From contig CM060731.1 of assembly GCA_030704615.1 (NCBI GenBank), forward strand, positions 14,072,001 to 14,136,000: a stretch of DNA of 64,000 bases. The letters are read 5' to 3'. Both the position numbers and the translations under genes were made by a program. Origin of the DNA: Takakia lepidozioides (Eukaryota > Streptophyta > Takakiopsida > Takakiales > Takakiaceae). Positions 24,801 through 37,813 of this stretch are shown one piece after another. The notes under the pieces were generated by a model. The model searched no databases. It was not told the DNA's origin and was given only the letters and a program-made list of their open reading frames with translations. Numbering within the stretch: the first letter of the stretch is position 1; the number at the start of each line of letters is the position of its first letter.

Positions 24801-27800
24801 GAATTCAAATTATGCCTTGAGTTAAATACATAACATTTTAGTTGTACAAAAGTGTTATTTTCTCCTCTCAGCAAAAGGGAAGAAATCCTCATAGAAAATA
24901 TTTCCCTTAAGTATGACCCTCGTAGGAATAGAAACACTTTGAACCTGCTGTGGGACTATTAACAGTCACCTTGCCCGTGAACCTCAGTTCACAGGTTCAC
25001 TTATACTATGTGCACACGAAAAATTCAACCATGAGAGGTAATCCAGAGATCTCTTGAGCTTGGGATGCTCCTCACTGTTTGTTTGGATACTTGCAGAATG
25101 TACTCATAAGACGACGTTTGTCGTAGCCTTGTGGCCATTGACCCCGCGCCCATTTGAGCGAGACTTGGAGGATATTTACAGAGAGAAATAGAAAGAAACT
25201 GGAGAGCCCGGTAGAGATAGTGCACATAGGCATCTCTTCAGAGTGATGAAAATGAGGGAGTAACAGATAGAGGAGTCTTGGAAAAAAGGGAGAAAAGCCT
25301 TTGACATCTGGCTGGGTTTGCATCTGTCCACCCTGATGGTGCAGCTTCTTCCTCAGGTCCTCCAGCTCCTGCCAGCTCGATGTCCCAACATGAACACTCT
25401 TTTGTGTATATAACTAACTCTCTTTTTGGACATGGAATTGGCAGGGCTTACTGCAATTTCACTAGGAACTCTCTATTTGATTATGTATTCTGTTTCATGT
25501 CCATAACTGCATTTGTTGCTCTCTTTCTCGATCTTCAACACCTTACCATAGTCCTCTCTTTTGTTGAGGGCCTCACTTTTTTTCTTTTCTCCTGTTTTCT
25601 GTTGACCCATAAGCTCTAGTTTGAGGACATTATAAAGTAGTGAAATCACAAGTTATGGTCACCATCTACTCAAATTTTGTGAGATTCAAGGGCTTGTCAT
25701 CTACAATGGCACTACCAATTACAAATCCTCCAGTCAGTTCACCTGCCACACGTACAAGGGACAGAGCGTAGTCGACTATCTCTTGGGGTGCCCCAACACA
25801 ACTGATAGGGTCAGCTCTTTTTACATTACGAGGTAACCGGATAATGATCACTCTTGCCTTTCCTTTGCATTTCCTTTGCATTTCCATCCATCTCTTACCC
25901 CATGAGGGACTCCTTCGCTTCTCTCCTTTCACTTTAATACTCCCTTCACTCACTTACACCAATATGAAACATGCCTAGCGTCAATCCTCCCCTCCATCAT
26001 GAATCTACCATCCACTAATGACAAAGCTTCCTATCTTACTCCCGCTCTTTGGGACTCAGCCCTGCGATCCTTCCCAGTCACCCTCCCATCTACCTCCTCA
26101 TCTTTCTCCACTCGTAGATATGCACCCTTCTATATTGACGAAGAATGCAAAGTTGCTAGACGTCACATCAAATCTTTGCTCCTTGATATCCATTCTTCTC
26201 CAGATTCCAAAAACCTAGCTCTCAAGCACTATAAGTCCCTCATTAGATCCAAAAAGAGAGCCTACACTTTCAAGCTGCAATCTACTTTCCTTGCAAAAGT
26301 CAGGCTGTCTCCTCGTTCCTTTTGGTCCCTCCTTAAGCCTCACAGAGACCCACCCCCAACCACTGACATCCACATCTGGCATGAGTATGCTCAGTCATTG
26401 TATCACTCCCCAAACCAATCTCCCTTTCCCATAGCCTCCAAACCCCTACACTTCTCTCTCTTCACTACAGCCAATATCAGCAAGGCAGTCAAGAAGTTGC
26501 AAAATGGCAGGGCATTGGACATATCAGGGCTACAAAATGAATTCATCAAGCACGCGGCAACAACTTTGGCCCAATTTATAACATACCTCTTCAATGAAGC
26601 ACATGGCTTTCTAACAGAGTGGACAAAGAGCATCATCCACCCCCTCTTCAAGAGCGGTGACAAGCTCGCACCGATCACCAACTATCGCACAATTATGGTG
26701 TCTTCGTTACTGGCTAAACTGTTTGGGGCAGTAGTGGCAATGGAACTGGATGATTGGGCTGAATCCTCTCAAATGCGTACTATAAATGCTTGCTTCGTAG
26801 ACTTTCAAAAGGCTTTTGACCTTTTGATTCGGTTCCTCGAGACCTTCTTTTCCAACGGCTCCATAGGGTGGGAGTCCCTCAGGACATCCTATGCCATCTG
26901 TTCCATGCATGAGATTGTCATTGGCATGGTCAACGTCGCGGGGGAATTCTCAGCAGAGGTGCATAGCAACATTGGGGTCAAACAGGGCTGCCCCCTCTCA
27001 CCTACCCTTTTCAGGATCTACATTGACGCTTTGGAAGGTTGCATCTCAAAAAACCATGGAGTCAGATCTCCTCTACACTGATGATGTTGCCCTCTTGGCA
27101 CAATCTCATGTCTTCCTGCAACGCCATCTTCACATCCTGGAAGAGTTCTCCAAAGACTATGGGCTGCAAGTCAATCTTAGCAAAACCAAGATCATGGTTT
27201 TCAATGGCCAAGCATACCACAGATACACTGGTTATCCAAATTCCAGTTTGCATCAACTGCCCTGGACAGATCGACAAAGGGCAAGGCAGCCTCCATCTCC
27301 CTTCAGGTCAAATGCAAACAGATACATCTGCGCCAACCCCCAAAAGTGGCTATTGACAGCGTTGTCACCCCGGCCGCCACTTCTGGTTGTGAATTCTAGG
27401 CACCTGGTGTCCCAGTTTCCTGGTGGGAAAAAAATCTGGAACCATTGCAGTCATCTTTTCTCCAAGCAATGCTTGGCGCCTGAGGCACAACTCCATCTCA
27501 CATCCTATGTGCAGAGTTTGCATGCGTGCCACTTCAAACCGAGGCCCTCTTCCGGCTTACAATCTTTCTTAATAGGTTACAAGCCCTTCCACCCAAGGGG
27601 CTCGTGGCAAGAGCCCTCGCAGCATCTACTAGGCTCAAAACAGCAGGTTTCAAGCACTCCTGGTATGCTCGAGTATGCAGTTTTTTTGAGGGCAATGGAC
27701 TCTCTATTGCTTCACTATTGCCAGAGAATCCAGAAGGATGGAAATCTCATCTAAACATGATTGCAACAAACTCATTAGAAGGGAACTTACGGAACTACAT

Positions 27801-30800
27801 GTCAGGAGAACTTGGAAGCTACCCTATCTCACAACAAAGCTCCATTTCTCTCGAGAGACATTCTTGGTTTGCTGTGATGATAGAATCCTGCGGCCCAATT
27901 ACCTTTTGGCGCCGTTTTCCCCTTCCCTCCTGAGGGTATTGGGGCGGTCAGGGTGGGCTCCCACAATCTACGGATAGAGACTGGCAAATGGGAAAACCTG
28001 CAATGGGAGGACCGCCTATATTGCCCAGCTTGCACCAGGCGCAACCAGGAAATCGAAACTGAAGAACACTTCTTCTTTTATTGCCCCGTATACTATGAGA
28101 TCCGTGGGAGATTCCACTGTCTATTCCGTGGAACTCAATCTCTCACTGAAGTCTTCCACTAGGAGGATAAAAAATCTTGGCAGCTTACCTGCACGAGGCC
28201 TGACCCTTAGACATTCCTTTGAGCGGTAGTTTCTTTTGGGCTGTTTGTTTCCTCTCTCATGTTTTTTCCATTTTGTCCCATAAGCTCTTTGAGCTTTCCG
28301 CGGACGTTATAAAGTACCATTTCATTTCATTTGTTCTTTCTTTCTTCCACTCCCTGTCAGATCTCGTTAACCCTCACTGTCTACTTTTAGCTCTGTTTGT
28401 GCAAAGGAGTTTATAACCTTCTTGTATTGCTTGTTGGCTGCTTCCTGGATTTCAAGTGTAGTTTTCAGGTCTTGAAGCTCTGCAAGCTGCACACGCAACC
28501 AACAAAAATACTTTGGTTTTGTCAGAAGTGAACTTTTCAACCCCAATGATTACATGCAGAAAGTTTGCTAGTGTGGTGATGTTGTGGAGTGCCAAGGCCA
28601 TCACTTTTAATTCTACTTTGTCCTTAACATTGTTAAAGATGTGATGCTCATGACAAGGGATCTCTGAGGCAGTTGCTCAAAACCACCAACCTGGACACTC
28701 GAAGTGGATAGCATATTTGCGCTGGCAGCATCGAGGTCCGCTTTGCACTCGTCCAGCTGCCCAGTTTAACCACCCAAAGCATACTGACTATAACTTGTCT
28801 CGATTAGGGTAGTTCAAGTTCCTCCCCCTGAAATATGGTATCAGAGCAAATTACCTGCCGCTAGTTACTGTTATTCTAAGAAGAGGAAGGGAAATTATCA
28901 CACTTATAGACACGTTCAGCTCTTTCTATTGAACTGCTCTGTATGTTGGGTAGTCATTCCCAGATATGTCCAGTGTGTTGCTGTTGGGGGCATAGTTGGA
29001 GATGCCCACGCAGCTCCTCCACTTTATAGTTTGGGATTGAAGGAAATTAAAGTTTGAAGAGTCCACCTCTTTCTGAGACCTCATTGGAGGTATCAAGTTG
29101 GGAGAAAGAGAGATACGCAGAGAGAAAATGCATCTCAAGGCTTTTGCAACCAGTGAACTCTTTGTTCAGCTCTCTTCATGGGGAAGTTTACCCTAAGAGG
29201 TTAGTGTGAATATCTTGGTCAGTACAAGTACTCTGTCCTTGCCAGAACAGATTACAAACAAGGCAACCTAAACACACTCCAACAAAACACAGAGGGGAGT
29301 TTCATAAAGTTGGCGTTTTTTGGGTCTGGGTAACATGGCCTTGAAGGGTAAGTTACTTTAGCTAAGGCTTTGGTTGTTCGGGATTCAGCAAACTTGCGCT
29401 GCTTCTTCTCCTCCACCAGTTGGAGTCGCAAAGTTTTCATCTCAGTAAAATTTGTCCGGGGCACATTCAGGGCTGATGCAATGAGCTCTGCATTCTCATT
29501 CTCCAGCTGTGTTTGCATCCAACATTATTTGTTCAGTAGGAGCACATGAACACCTTGCCATGAGTTGCATGCCTCTCTTAACCCTCCTCCATTCTTCTCT
29601 TTGTTTGTCATGCAGTCTTGTCTTTGAACTTCCTGTGGACGTTGTGAAGTTTATTGACATATCTCTCTCTGATCTCTTGACCTTTGGGCCTCCTGTGGAT
29701 GTAATAAAAATTTGTCTACTCCTTCTATCTCTATCTGTGAACAACTTTCAAGTTACTTTATGGTTTCCTCTTGCAAATTTACCATCCAATCAGCCCTCCA
29801 TGGACCTTACAAATTTACAGGATGCTCTCCACATGAACGAATCACTCGAGGTTGAGTTGCAGTTTTATGGTTTTGGTGGCTGGTTGTTGGGGGTGCACAC
29901 TTTTCAGTTGTTTTCTCTTTTCCTCTGAGCTCTTTGAGCTTCCCATGGAGAACTTTATATAGTTCTGTTCACCCTTTGTCTCTCTTCCACTCTCTGTGCT
30001 TACTAGTGTCTCACGGCCTACTGTAGACGTAATGCATTTTCTTTTCCTCTTTTCGCAATTTCTTCTTTCCTTCTCTTGTCCCATAAGCTCTTTGAGCTTT
30101 CCTTGTCCAGACATTATAAGGTGTCATTCCATTCATTTCCTTTCACTTTCTATCATAGTTAAACACAAGCCTCTCCCTTAGAGAATCTCTTGATGTTAAA
30201 TTGTTGTTCTTTTGGCTGGTTGTTGAGGGCCCCACATTCTTTCTTGTATCTTGTTTCCTATTTTCAAAAATCCTTTGAGCTTGTCATGGATGATAAAAAC
30301 GGTTCTCTCTTTCTCTTGTTCCATAAGCTTTTCGAGCAAGTTTCTTTTCACATTATAAAGTACCATTCCATTTCACTTCTTTCTGTGGACACTATGAAGT
30401 ATCATTTCATTACTTTTTGTGCTTCCTTTTTCTCCCTCCGCTACCTTCTCTGTGTTTTGTCCCTCATGTCTACATCTTCCTTTCATGTGGACACATAGGG
30501 CCCATTTTATTAGACAAGTAATGTCAGATGCAATGAAATACCTGGAGATTATGTTGGCGCGCTTGCTGAAGCAAGGTTTCAGTTTGTTGGGCAGCAGACA
30601 GCTCAGCTGTTAAACGCTTTTCTATGGCTTCCAATCGCATTGTCTTTCTTCTTTCCTGGTATACCAATGATGTAAAGAAAATTAGTAAAAACACATGGAA
30701 GTGGGACCGACTCTAGGATGGACGGCAGGATGTGCTTGTGAGAATGGTGTAATTTGGGCTATGCAATTTTCTCATATTGCAACTCGTCATTGCAAGGAAG

Positions 30801-33800
30801 AATGCCAACAGCTGTGACAGGCTTATGCATTTGCAATTTAGTACTGCTTGGACATACTCCATTGTTTCTATTTTCTATCACCATCCAGTTTAGATGGATT
30901 GACGCAAAATCAATCTCATGAAGTAGAAATAGAGGCAAAATCGCACACACAAAAGCCAGAGCAATGACCTCATTAAGGTCGCAGTAGGTCTCTTGAAGCT
31001 TCTGCAACGCCTTTTCATGGTTTGTTTTGAGCACCCGAAGCTCCTCAATTGATTTGTCATACCTTTTTTTCAAAGTTTCCAGCCGCTCCCATGTCTCCAG
31101 CATCTGAGACGTGACAAACTGGGCAGATGGTCCTTGCGCACCTTCTATGCTTTGCTTTAGCACACAATCTTCTAGTTCATTGTCTGGGGTCCGCCCGCCT
31201 TCCCTGTGCATGTTCATTCCATGTACTTTCTCTCCATCCTACAAAAATATCCATCCAACAAAACAATCACCAGAGAAGATCCTTCAATATGTTGGACATT
31301 TTGATAGGCTTCTTTAAGAATCCCAAAGAGAACTTTGTCCCCACAACTTATCTAAACCATGGCATGTCCAGGGCATATCTTTGGATGTCCACATCCAAGC
31401 ATAGACTATTCCAATGTTGATAGACCTTAGGAGAACATCTTCAAGAAAATATCAAGTTGAAAGTGTTTCAACAAGCAAGTGTTTCCTAGGTCATGAATTA
31501 AGATCCAGATTCAACCTATGTCTCACATGATCTTACTTTCTCAAACAACCATATTCAATCCCTTTGCATAGTCACTGCAAGGCAGATTCTAGCATTCTGC
31601 GACATATGCCACTAGAGCATAACTCTAAAGGCAATAGTCTCTAGTGTCATATGTGGCCTGCTCCAATTTACCTGGCTTGGAACACAACAGCTGATCATAT
31701 TATGACTAGGCTCCAGCATTTGCGATGGGAATGCCTTGATACTAGATGGTGGCAGCTGTGCAAGGCTAGAGATTTGAAACTGAAGATTGGTATTCTCTTC
31801 CTGCAACTTAGCAACTTCTTTGCGCAGCTCCTTCACCACCTACATAATTACAACTTTGCTAACTTTTTCATTGGTCAAGGGAGTTGAATGAACTAGAATA
31901 TGTCTAAACGATGTTATATACAACATTAAAGGACAGATGTAGTGACCGACATTTGGGAAGACCATGCCATTGTTTTTCTTAATGCTCCATAACTTTATAG
32001 CCACACAAAATCATGTGCCCTCTTTAGTTAAAAAATGCAAGTATCTTTTGTTAGAAATTCCTACATGTAGGAAATCTTGAGAACTAGCCACCATTCTGGT
32101 GTGGCATCCAGGTGTCATATTGCAGTAAACCAAGTGAATGGCAGGTCAAAGTCTGTCACCAGTACAGGCAATCGGAAGCTCAATCAACTGAAAATAGGGT
32201 GGAAGAAATCAATATCAAAACATGATGAAGGATGCACTCAGGGAAGGTGATGTCAAAGTTCCTCTAGTACGATGCCTACTCAAATGACCCTCTGCAAGAG
32301 CTTCTGACATGTCTAAAGGACAATGACAAGTTTGAGCAAACAAAGGGATGGTGCCTGCACCTTTTCATGCCGGCGAGTAACATCATGAGAGGTGAAAGGC
32401 TTAACACGACGTGTGAAACGCAATGTAGTTTCTAACCGCTTCTTGAGAGACTGTGTCTCCGCCTTGTATTGTTTTGTCCACTCTGTTGCCTTTTGGGCAT
32501 CCCGGAGGCGCTCCCTCAGCTTTTGCTCTAGTTCTTGTATCCTCTAATGTTGATCCACCCAATGCAACTCCAGGATAGTCAACAAGGAGTGACCAAAGAA
32601 CAAGTGTGATTCTATCAACCAGAAATCACCCTCGCCTCTTCTGGATGTAGTTGGTCACGTATTGATGCTATGGTGCCTCCACCTTGGATTGGTTAATTTC
32701 GAAAGTGTCAACTGGTTGTTCAGATTTCTACGTTGTTGAAGGTTCAGATTTTCTTGGATCATACAAGCAATATCCAATTATACCGTGCAAATCCACATAT
32801 TGACAACTGCGGCCTCCCATATAGAGAACATAGCAAACACAAGCTCAGAGAGCACTTCCGTAAAGGAGAGAAATGGCAGGCTACCATATCCCTCAGCCTC
32901 AGTCTCTCTGAATGTTTCCAGTCTGCTGAAAATTAGACGTTCATCACAATGGCCATCTGACTTTGACCCTGAACTTTCTAAGGCCATGGTTCGACACCAT
33001 AGCTTGCATGGCTATGGTGTGTTGTTTCATTTGATTCTTGCCTCTCCACCCCCTTGAGGACAGAAAAAGCTAGATGACCTGGGATTAGCAGATACCCATC
33101 ATTAGCAGGGACATTTACATGGCATATAGCAACCTGCATAGCATGTTGGGTTGACTTCAGAGCCTCTGAGGCTCCGAGGGTCAGCCCATCCATATATACA
33201 GAGTGAATGAAATGAATTTCTCTGGTGGAGGCTGATTGCAAAATAAAATGGTTCATGTCATAAGGCAACTGAGCTTGCCATTGGGCCTGGAACCTTCTCC
33301 AAATGAGGAGCAGATTGGAGTCCATATGTAGTAGTAAATTGTCATGGGCTGTGGATTGTATTATGCTGCTTGTTTCATGGCACGTTATCACATTGAGCAG
33401 CAGAAGATGCAATCACAATTTTTGAGTTATTCCAGTGGGGATCATTGGGTCTTACCTTCAGTTCTGCCTCATATGTATCTATATGATGCAAAAGTCATGA
33501 TGCAGAAGGATTCACAACTTCGTTCATGGTTTCATTTGGCTTGGAATAACTTGGCAAATGAGAAATTGGGCCCTGATGATATTTTCTATAAGGGACATGA
33601 AGCCTGGAAATACTTACACTGTTCCAAAGTCATTGGCACACCTCTTACCTATACGGCTAAGGAGTTCAGGGAGTTCACTCATTTTGCTTGCCAGCGTTTA
33701 CAGCAAGTAGTCCAGTTTAAGCTTCCAAACATGTTGGGCCAACATTGTATGCAGGCAGGCAACTTACTTGCTCGGCATAATACTGATGAGTGATAGCGGC

Positions 33801-35021
33801 CATGGCATTGGTCTTCTGCTTGCAGGGTCTTAAACTCTGCTGCAGGTTGTCCCGCATCTTCCGCTTTGCTGCATCCTCTGCCCGACATAGCCTTGCTACC
33901 AACCTTCAAATAACCACCTTTCAGCCTTTGTTAGCAAACCTTTCACGTACTTAAAACGAAGGAGACACAGAGAATTGAATCTCAGCCATTTCAAGTATCC
34001 TTCAAAGAATAGTGGCACAGACCAGGAATGTCTCCATTTAGTAGGTGCATTCAGGGTAAAGTCTATGAACTATGAAGCCCGAGTAATAGAAGCGAACAGG
34101 GGATGCAAAGAGAAATGGACCTTGGAATGTTTGGCCTTGGCAGGCCAGAGGACATGTAAAGAAGGTAAGGGGTGGGTGACCTTAGGCATACTTCTGGTGG
34201 CTGCGACACAAATTAGAGTAGAAAAGTGGTATTTATAGTCCAGGAATGGGAAACATGGAAGTGGGTGAATTGATCTGAAAAATATACAGCAAGAGGGGAC
34301 AAAGATTAACATCCGGCATGCCTACTTTCAAGAAACAGGGTTGTGACAGTCCTTTAACCTTCCTCCTACCAGTCACTGTGTGATCAGTATGTGTAGACGA
34401 TGTCAGAATAATAATTTGAAAGAAAACATTCAGCCATTTGATGTGATGCCTACGTTGTAACACTCTTCTACATTGTTATTCCATTATAATAACTGCTTCA
34501 ATGTTGTCCTGTGTTGATAACTGTGGTCATCAGTGTACAAACATGGGTGCTGGGCCATGAGCAATGCAGTTAGATGATGTCTTTGCAAGCATGAAAACCT
34601 ACACTTTGTGAGACTCTTCTTTGACCATTAAATGTTTCTTCAGACGATAGACCTCTGCCTGCATTTCCAGAAAACGTTCTTCTGACACTGGGCCCCCTTC
34701 TATAGCACGCCGTGCTCTCTTCATCCTTACAAGGAGCAGTGGGTCTGTTGCTGAGCTCCCAAATACACTAGCACTTTGTGACCCACGGGCTGACATTGGA
34801 ACAAGTGCTGTAAACAGTGGGCTTTTAATGGTGCGATGGGTATCAAGGATCCCGGCATTGGAGTACTCCTTCTGAACAGCTGTCTGGAGTGTTCCAGCAG
34901 ATATCTGGCTAATACCAGTAGCATGTGTACTCCTTGTTTTCCCTGTTGGAAGAAAAAGACCATCTGGGCTCCATGATTGCATTTTGGACACTCTCAGCAA
35001 AGCAGAATCTGCAACATTCAT
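21883..35021 (-). CDS. RPGRIP1L-like protein: coiled coil plus C-terminal RPGRIP1-type C2 (partial model)
   Basis: Minus-strand exons supported by splice signals and phase: 35021-34605, 33903-33768, 32543-32361, 31839-31672, 31238-30969, 30643-30542, 29506-29357, 28756-28691, 28486-28418, 25368-25332, 25163-25091, 23117-about 22860, 22684-22593, 22515-22380 and 22085-21883. Exon 1 ends in VSEERFLEMQAEVYRLKKHL, like the start of the RPGRIP1L coil. Exons down to 28418 are almost pure coiled coil (for example IQELEQKLRERLRDAQKAT). The end resembles the RPGRIP1L C-terminal C2: IIITIRSLELGPLILSDVKR, ATKRLLQSEQTACISFQIM and GAIGKLHVVIQGLKLL. RPGRIP1L builds the ciliary transition zone, which suits a plant with flagellate sperm. 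Open issues: the exon at 33903 is out of phase with exon 1, so an exon is probably missing; the middle C2 domains are not found; the last exon needs a frameshift. LINE copies lie in introns. Confidence 0.55.
23674..24309 (+). mobile_element. 5'-truncated LINE fragment (hairpin-tail family), intronic
   Basis: This copy holds only the C-terminal coding end and 3' tail of the LINE family seen at 25.65 and 46.5-51.7 kb. Recognisable pieces are RRELMELHVKRTWKLPNL and the zinc-binding CPACIGRSKEIETEEHFFFY. A frameshift separates the two parts. Compared with the copy at 50.6 kb it lacks two short internal segments near its 5' end. The tail carries the AAGCTCTATGAGCTT hairpin (24262-24276) and ends in CATTT units. 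It lies opposite in strand to the RPGRIP1L-like gene, in an intron. Confidence 0.75.
24310..25090. other. Intron sequence of the RPGRIP1L-like gene
   Basis: No further exon could be supported here. C2-coding exons expected between the coil and the last C2 region were looked for and not found. Confidence 0.35.
25598..25640 (+). repeat. Degenerate copy of the LINE 3'-terminal segment
   Basis: CCATAAGCTCTAGTTTGAGG followed by ACATTATAAAG resembles the tails at 24.26 and 28.28 kb, without a LINE body. Similar solo tails lie at about 29.93, 30.09 and 30.33 kb. Confidence 0.45.
25650..28333 (+). mobile_element. LINE, hairpin-tail family, internally deleted copy
   Basis: It starts inside the endonuclease (SSSQFTCHTYKGQSVVDYLL near 25720). 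The reverse transcriptase follows: FVDFQKAFD, VKQGCPLSPTLFRIYIDALE, then a frame change and YTDDVALLA, with the YADD box altered to YTDD. The zinc-binding tail CPACTRRNQEIETEEHFFFY is near 28025. Several frameshifts and an internal deletion in the palm domain make it dead. The tail has a perfect hairpin at 28282-28296 and ends in CATTT repeats. It occupies an intron of the RPGRIP1L-like gene, on the other strand. Confidence 0.8.
30070..30420 (+). repeat. Cluster of solo LINE-tail-like segments
   Basis: CCATAAGCTCTTTGAGCTTT (from 30081) is followed by ATTATAAGGTGTCATT. A second, weaker copy at about 30322-30420 has CCATAAGCTTTTCGAGC and then two ATTATAAAGTACCATT-like pieces. These match only the last 70-80 bases of the hairpin-tail LINE family. 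They lie in an intron of the RPGRIP1L-like gene. Confidence 0.5.
33344..33793 (+). other. Unrecognised 149-codon open frame in an intron
   Basis: An open frame on the strand opposite the RPGRIP1L-like gene, with protein-like composition (for example MQKDSQLRSWFHLAWNNLAN and TYTAKEFREFTHFACQRLQQ). It overlaps the exon at 33903-33768 antisense, so at most one of the two is coding there. No family was recognised. It could be a transposon fragment or a chance frame. Confidence 0.2.
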
Positions 35022-36619
35022 TGTTTGGTTAGTAGCTAGTTTCTAGGATTCTGTTGCTGCAACCGTGTATAGTTTCTTTCTTTCTATCTGCGGTCCTCCC
35101 GAGCAACCAATTTCACCTGGCTGTGGCTATCCTGCTTCCTTGTAGATACCCCGGCATGGTTTTGAAAACTCGTGTTGCTTTAGATTCTCACCAATTTAGC
35201 ACAAATGCAGCGATCACACTGGATCAACCGAAAGGACCGTGCAAACAATACCACAAACAGTCATCTACAACGTGCTCATGGGAGGGTTCGTTTGGCGCGA
35301 TGAATACGCAATTTAGGCGAGGAACAATAAAAAATGCATAAACGAAATCTCTCTCAAAAACCTAACTTGCCGATCTGAACTACAAAGGTTTTGACTACAT
35401 GAGGTTTAAGGATATGATGCATCTTCCGGGATCTTGACAACAAGGGACAGCACTTTTCACGTAGTTGCTCAGACATTTTCCACACTTTGTAAAGGAATTC
35501 AAAACATCAAGTCTTCAACTTTTCTTCCACAATTTCCTTAATTGCCAGTCATTACTGCTCAGATTCCGAACCACCTAAAAGAATGAAAACAAACTCGAGG
35601 AAAGGAAGGTGGAATAAAAGACAAACAAAAACAGGGGATATGAAGGGTAAATGAGTACCTGAAGGCATTTGGAAATACACGGATCACATCCCGGAGAACC
35701 TCTTTTGCCCATCTATCCCAGCTCCAAATGATGTCCCTCTAACACGGACGCTACCACTCAAAGTGGAAAACCCAAATCATCGACCCCATGAACTGTTTGA
35801 CGACTGTGTAACACCAACACCCACATCGGGAAGATTTCACACAAGAACACGAGAGAGACAACACACGGGGGTACCTCACAGGGCTAACCGCCAGACCAAC
35901 TGGCCCAATAGAACTTTCTTTTTCTTTTTTTTCTTTTTTTCCTTTTTTTTGGGAAAAAGGCAACGGATTAATCAGGGCCTCTCAGTGTCCCAGAGTTTTT
36001 TTCTTATAATTCGGAAAATAGCACGAGTGGCTACAGAGTTTTGCAAAAATTAGGCATATATTCTGTTCATCCATTCAAATTAGGACAGAATCATCCACAT
36101 CCATACTTTCATCCATTCATATCATCCAAAATTGGCGAATTCATCCATTTGTTTTATATTTTTTGGAGAATTTAGCGATTTCATCCATGAAAAAACATGG
36201 AATTTTTTACGGAATATTCTTTTCTATTTTTTGAGGTCGCAATTTGGCGAAAATTCGCCAAAACAAAACTTGAACGCTGCGAGTCTGTCCCCTGTTCACT
36301 TAAAAAATAAACAATAAAACAATAAAACTTTTTTTTTAAATCAGGGCCTCTGTCCCCTGTTCACTTAAAAAATAAAACAATAAAACAATAAAACAATAAA
36401 ACAGTTGTTTTTTTTTAAAACAACGGAGGCCAAAATGGATTTATCCCCTGTTCTTTTTTTAAAAAAACAACAACAAAAAAATCGGGTTGTTACGTTGTTA
36501 CGTTGTTACCACAACGTGTATTAGGGTTTGGGAGGTTTCTTGGTCGATTTCTTGCGTGCGGGGAAGAAGTGTCGAGCGTCGCTCCCTCTCTCTCTCTTGT
36601 TTCTGTCGTGTCTGAGGCC
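35022..36619. other. Divergent promoter region between the RPGRIP1L-like and DUF3223 genes
   Basis: The two genes face away from each other across 1.6 kb. It contains a T-rich tract near 35910-35950, repeated TCATCCAT-type words (36067-36190), two SINE or LINE tail fragments around CCCCTGTTCACTTAAAAAAT (36288-36310 and 36354-36372), an (AATAAAAC)n tract, and a GTTGTTAC triplet repeat at 36485-36509. No TATA box is obvious for either gene. Confidence 0.5.
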
Positions 36620-37813
36620 ATGGAGGTGGAGGATGAGAAAACATCGAAGAAACGTGGTAGGGATGAGGACTCACTGGGTGGGGACGTAGAAGTAGCTGCA
36701 GAACAAGCACTGGACCCTGTGGCAGATGAGGCGGTAGAGCCAGTGAACGACGGTGTTCTCACTGAGACTGTGACTACCCCAATTGTGAAGAGAGTGAAGA
36801 CCAATGCTGGAGAGCCGGAGCTCGAGAATGAACAGAATGGAGTGAACAGTGACGATACAAAGATGGATGAGCTGATGGAAAACGCGAAAGAAGGGGCAAA
36901 TGCTCAGGAGGTTAAGGAAGCCGAGGAGGTAGAGGAGAAAGCTGGCGACGATGAAGCAAAAGCAGTGACTCCTATCAAGCTTGGGCCTAAGCTCTTCCAT
37001 TCGGGTGTTGAAATGTTCACCTACCTTTATGAGCTGCTACATGCGTGGAACTGCAACCATAATGTCAACAAGGTAGGCTTTCTTTTCCTCAGCCTTCTTG
37101 GGATGAGGAAGGGACACGCAACATGAGAATTGACGTCACTTGTAACTAAGATGAAGCAGCTAACTTCTGCAGGCAAGGACAAGCGATGCTTCGAACCGCT
37201 TTTGCATATTTGTTAATCCTGAAAGTTTTCTAAGTTAAGTTAGTTTTGCTTTTAATGTTAGGGTTGTTTGTTTCGTTGTGGTCTTTATTTTGAAAACCTT
37301 TTCAAGTTTGTCCTGTGGTTGAGTTTAATGTCCGTGTTTGGTGTGAAATGGAGTGACCTTTCCGATGTTAAAGGTGGGTCAATGTCTTCTGGATTGGGAA
37401 ATGTGCAGTATGAGTTTATGGTCCTCTCAGATCTCATCAAGAAAAGTGCGCCACAAAAGCTTGGTGAAGGGATTGAGTCCTTTCAGATCCGCATGCACCC
37501 TTCATGGCAGAGCCGATGCTACTATTTAATTCGCACAGATGGCTCGGTGGACGACTTCAGCTATCGCAAGTGTGTGGACAAGTTGATGCCTTTGCCACCA
37601 AGTCTCTTTAAGCCCAGTGGTGACTTGGATCTCGACAAGCTGTTTCCTGACCAGAAGGGTAGGCATCATCATGGGAGGGATAATGGTGGAGGAGGAGGCC
37701 AGGGGGACAGAGGCCATCGCGGGGGGAGAGGATTTCATGGTGGACGAGGTGGGGGAGGCAGAGGTGGTCGTGGAAGAGGAGGGCGCGGTAAGGGGGGGCG
37801 CTGGAGCCGGTGA
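36620..37813 (+). CDS. EMB514-like: DUF3223 (DCL-type) nucleolar-like protein, EMB514/DOMINO1 type
   Basis: Exons 36620-37072 and 37409-37813 join in phase 0 (AAG|gtaggc, gtgcag|TATG) to 285 residues. Residues 1-115 are acidic with basic patches, including a KKRGR nuclear-localisation-like motif. Residues 121-215 form the DUF3223/DCL fold: LGPKLFHSGVEMFTYL, KLGEGIESFQIRMHPSWQSR, then YYLIRTDGSVDDFSYRKC. Residues 235-285 are an RGG-rich basic tail typical of RNA-binding nucleolar proteins. This layout matches Arabidopsis EMB514/DOMINO1, needed for embryo growth and nucleolar function, and differs from plastid DCL, which lacks the RGG tail. Both exons are open and undamaged. Confidence 0.8.

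Noticed and set aside
25091-25163. VSLKWARGQW read as the last strand of a middle C2 domain of RPGRIP1L
   Set aside because: The upstream exon that joins it in phase is coiled coil (ELEDLRKKLHHQ), with no preceding C2 strands, so the likeness to the LKW strand is probably chance.
25666-25953. Minus-strand open frame of 95 codons with protein-like composition
   Set aside because: The plus strand here reads as LINE endonuclease (SSSQFTCHTYKGQSVVDYLL), so the minus frame is its antisense shadow.
32778-32987. Additional coiled-coil exon of the RPGRIP1L-like gene
   Set aside because: All three frames are open for part of the stretch and no donor in phase could be chosen.
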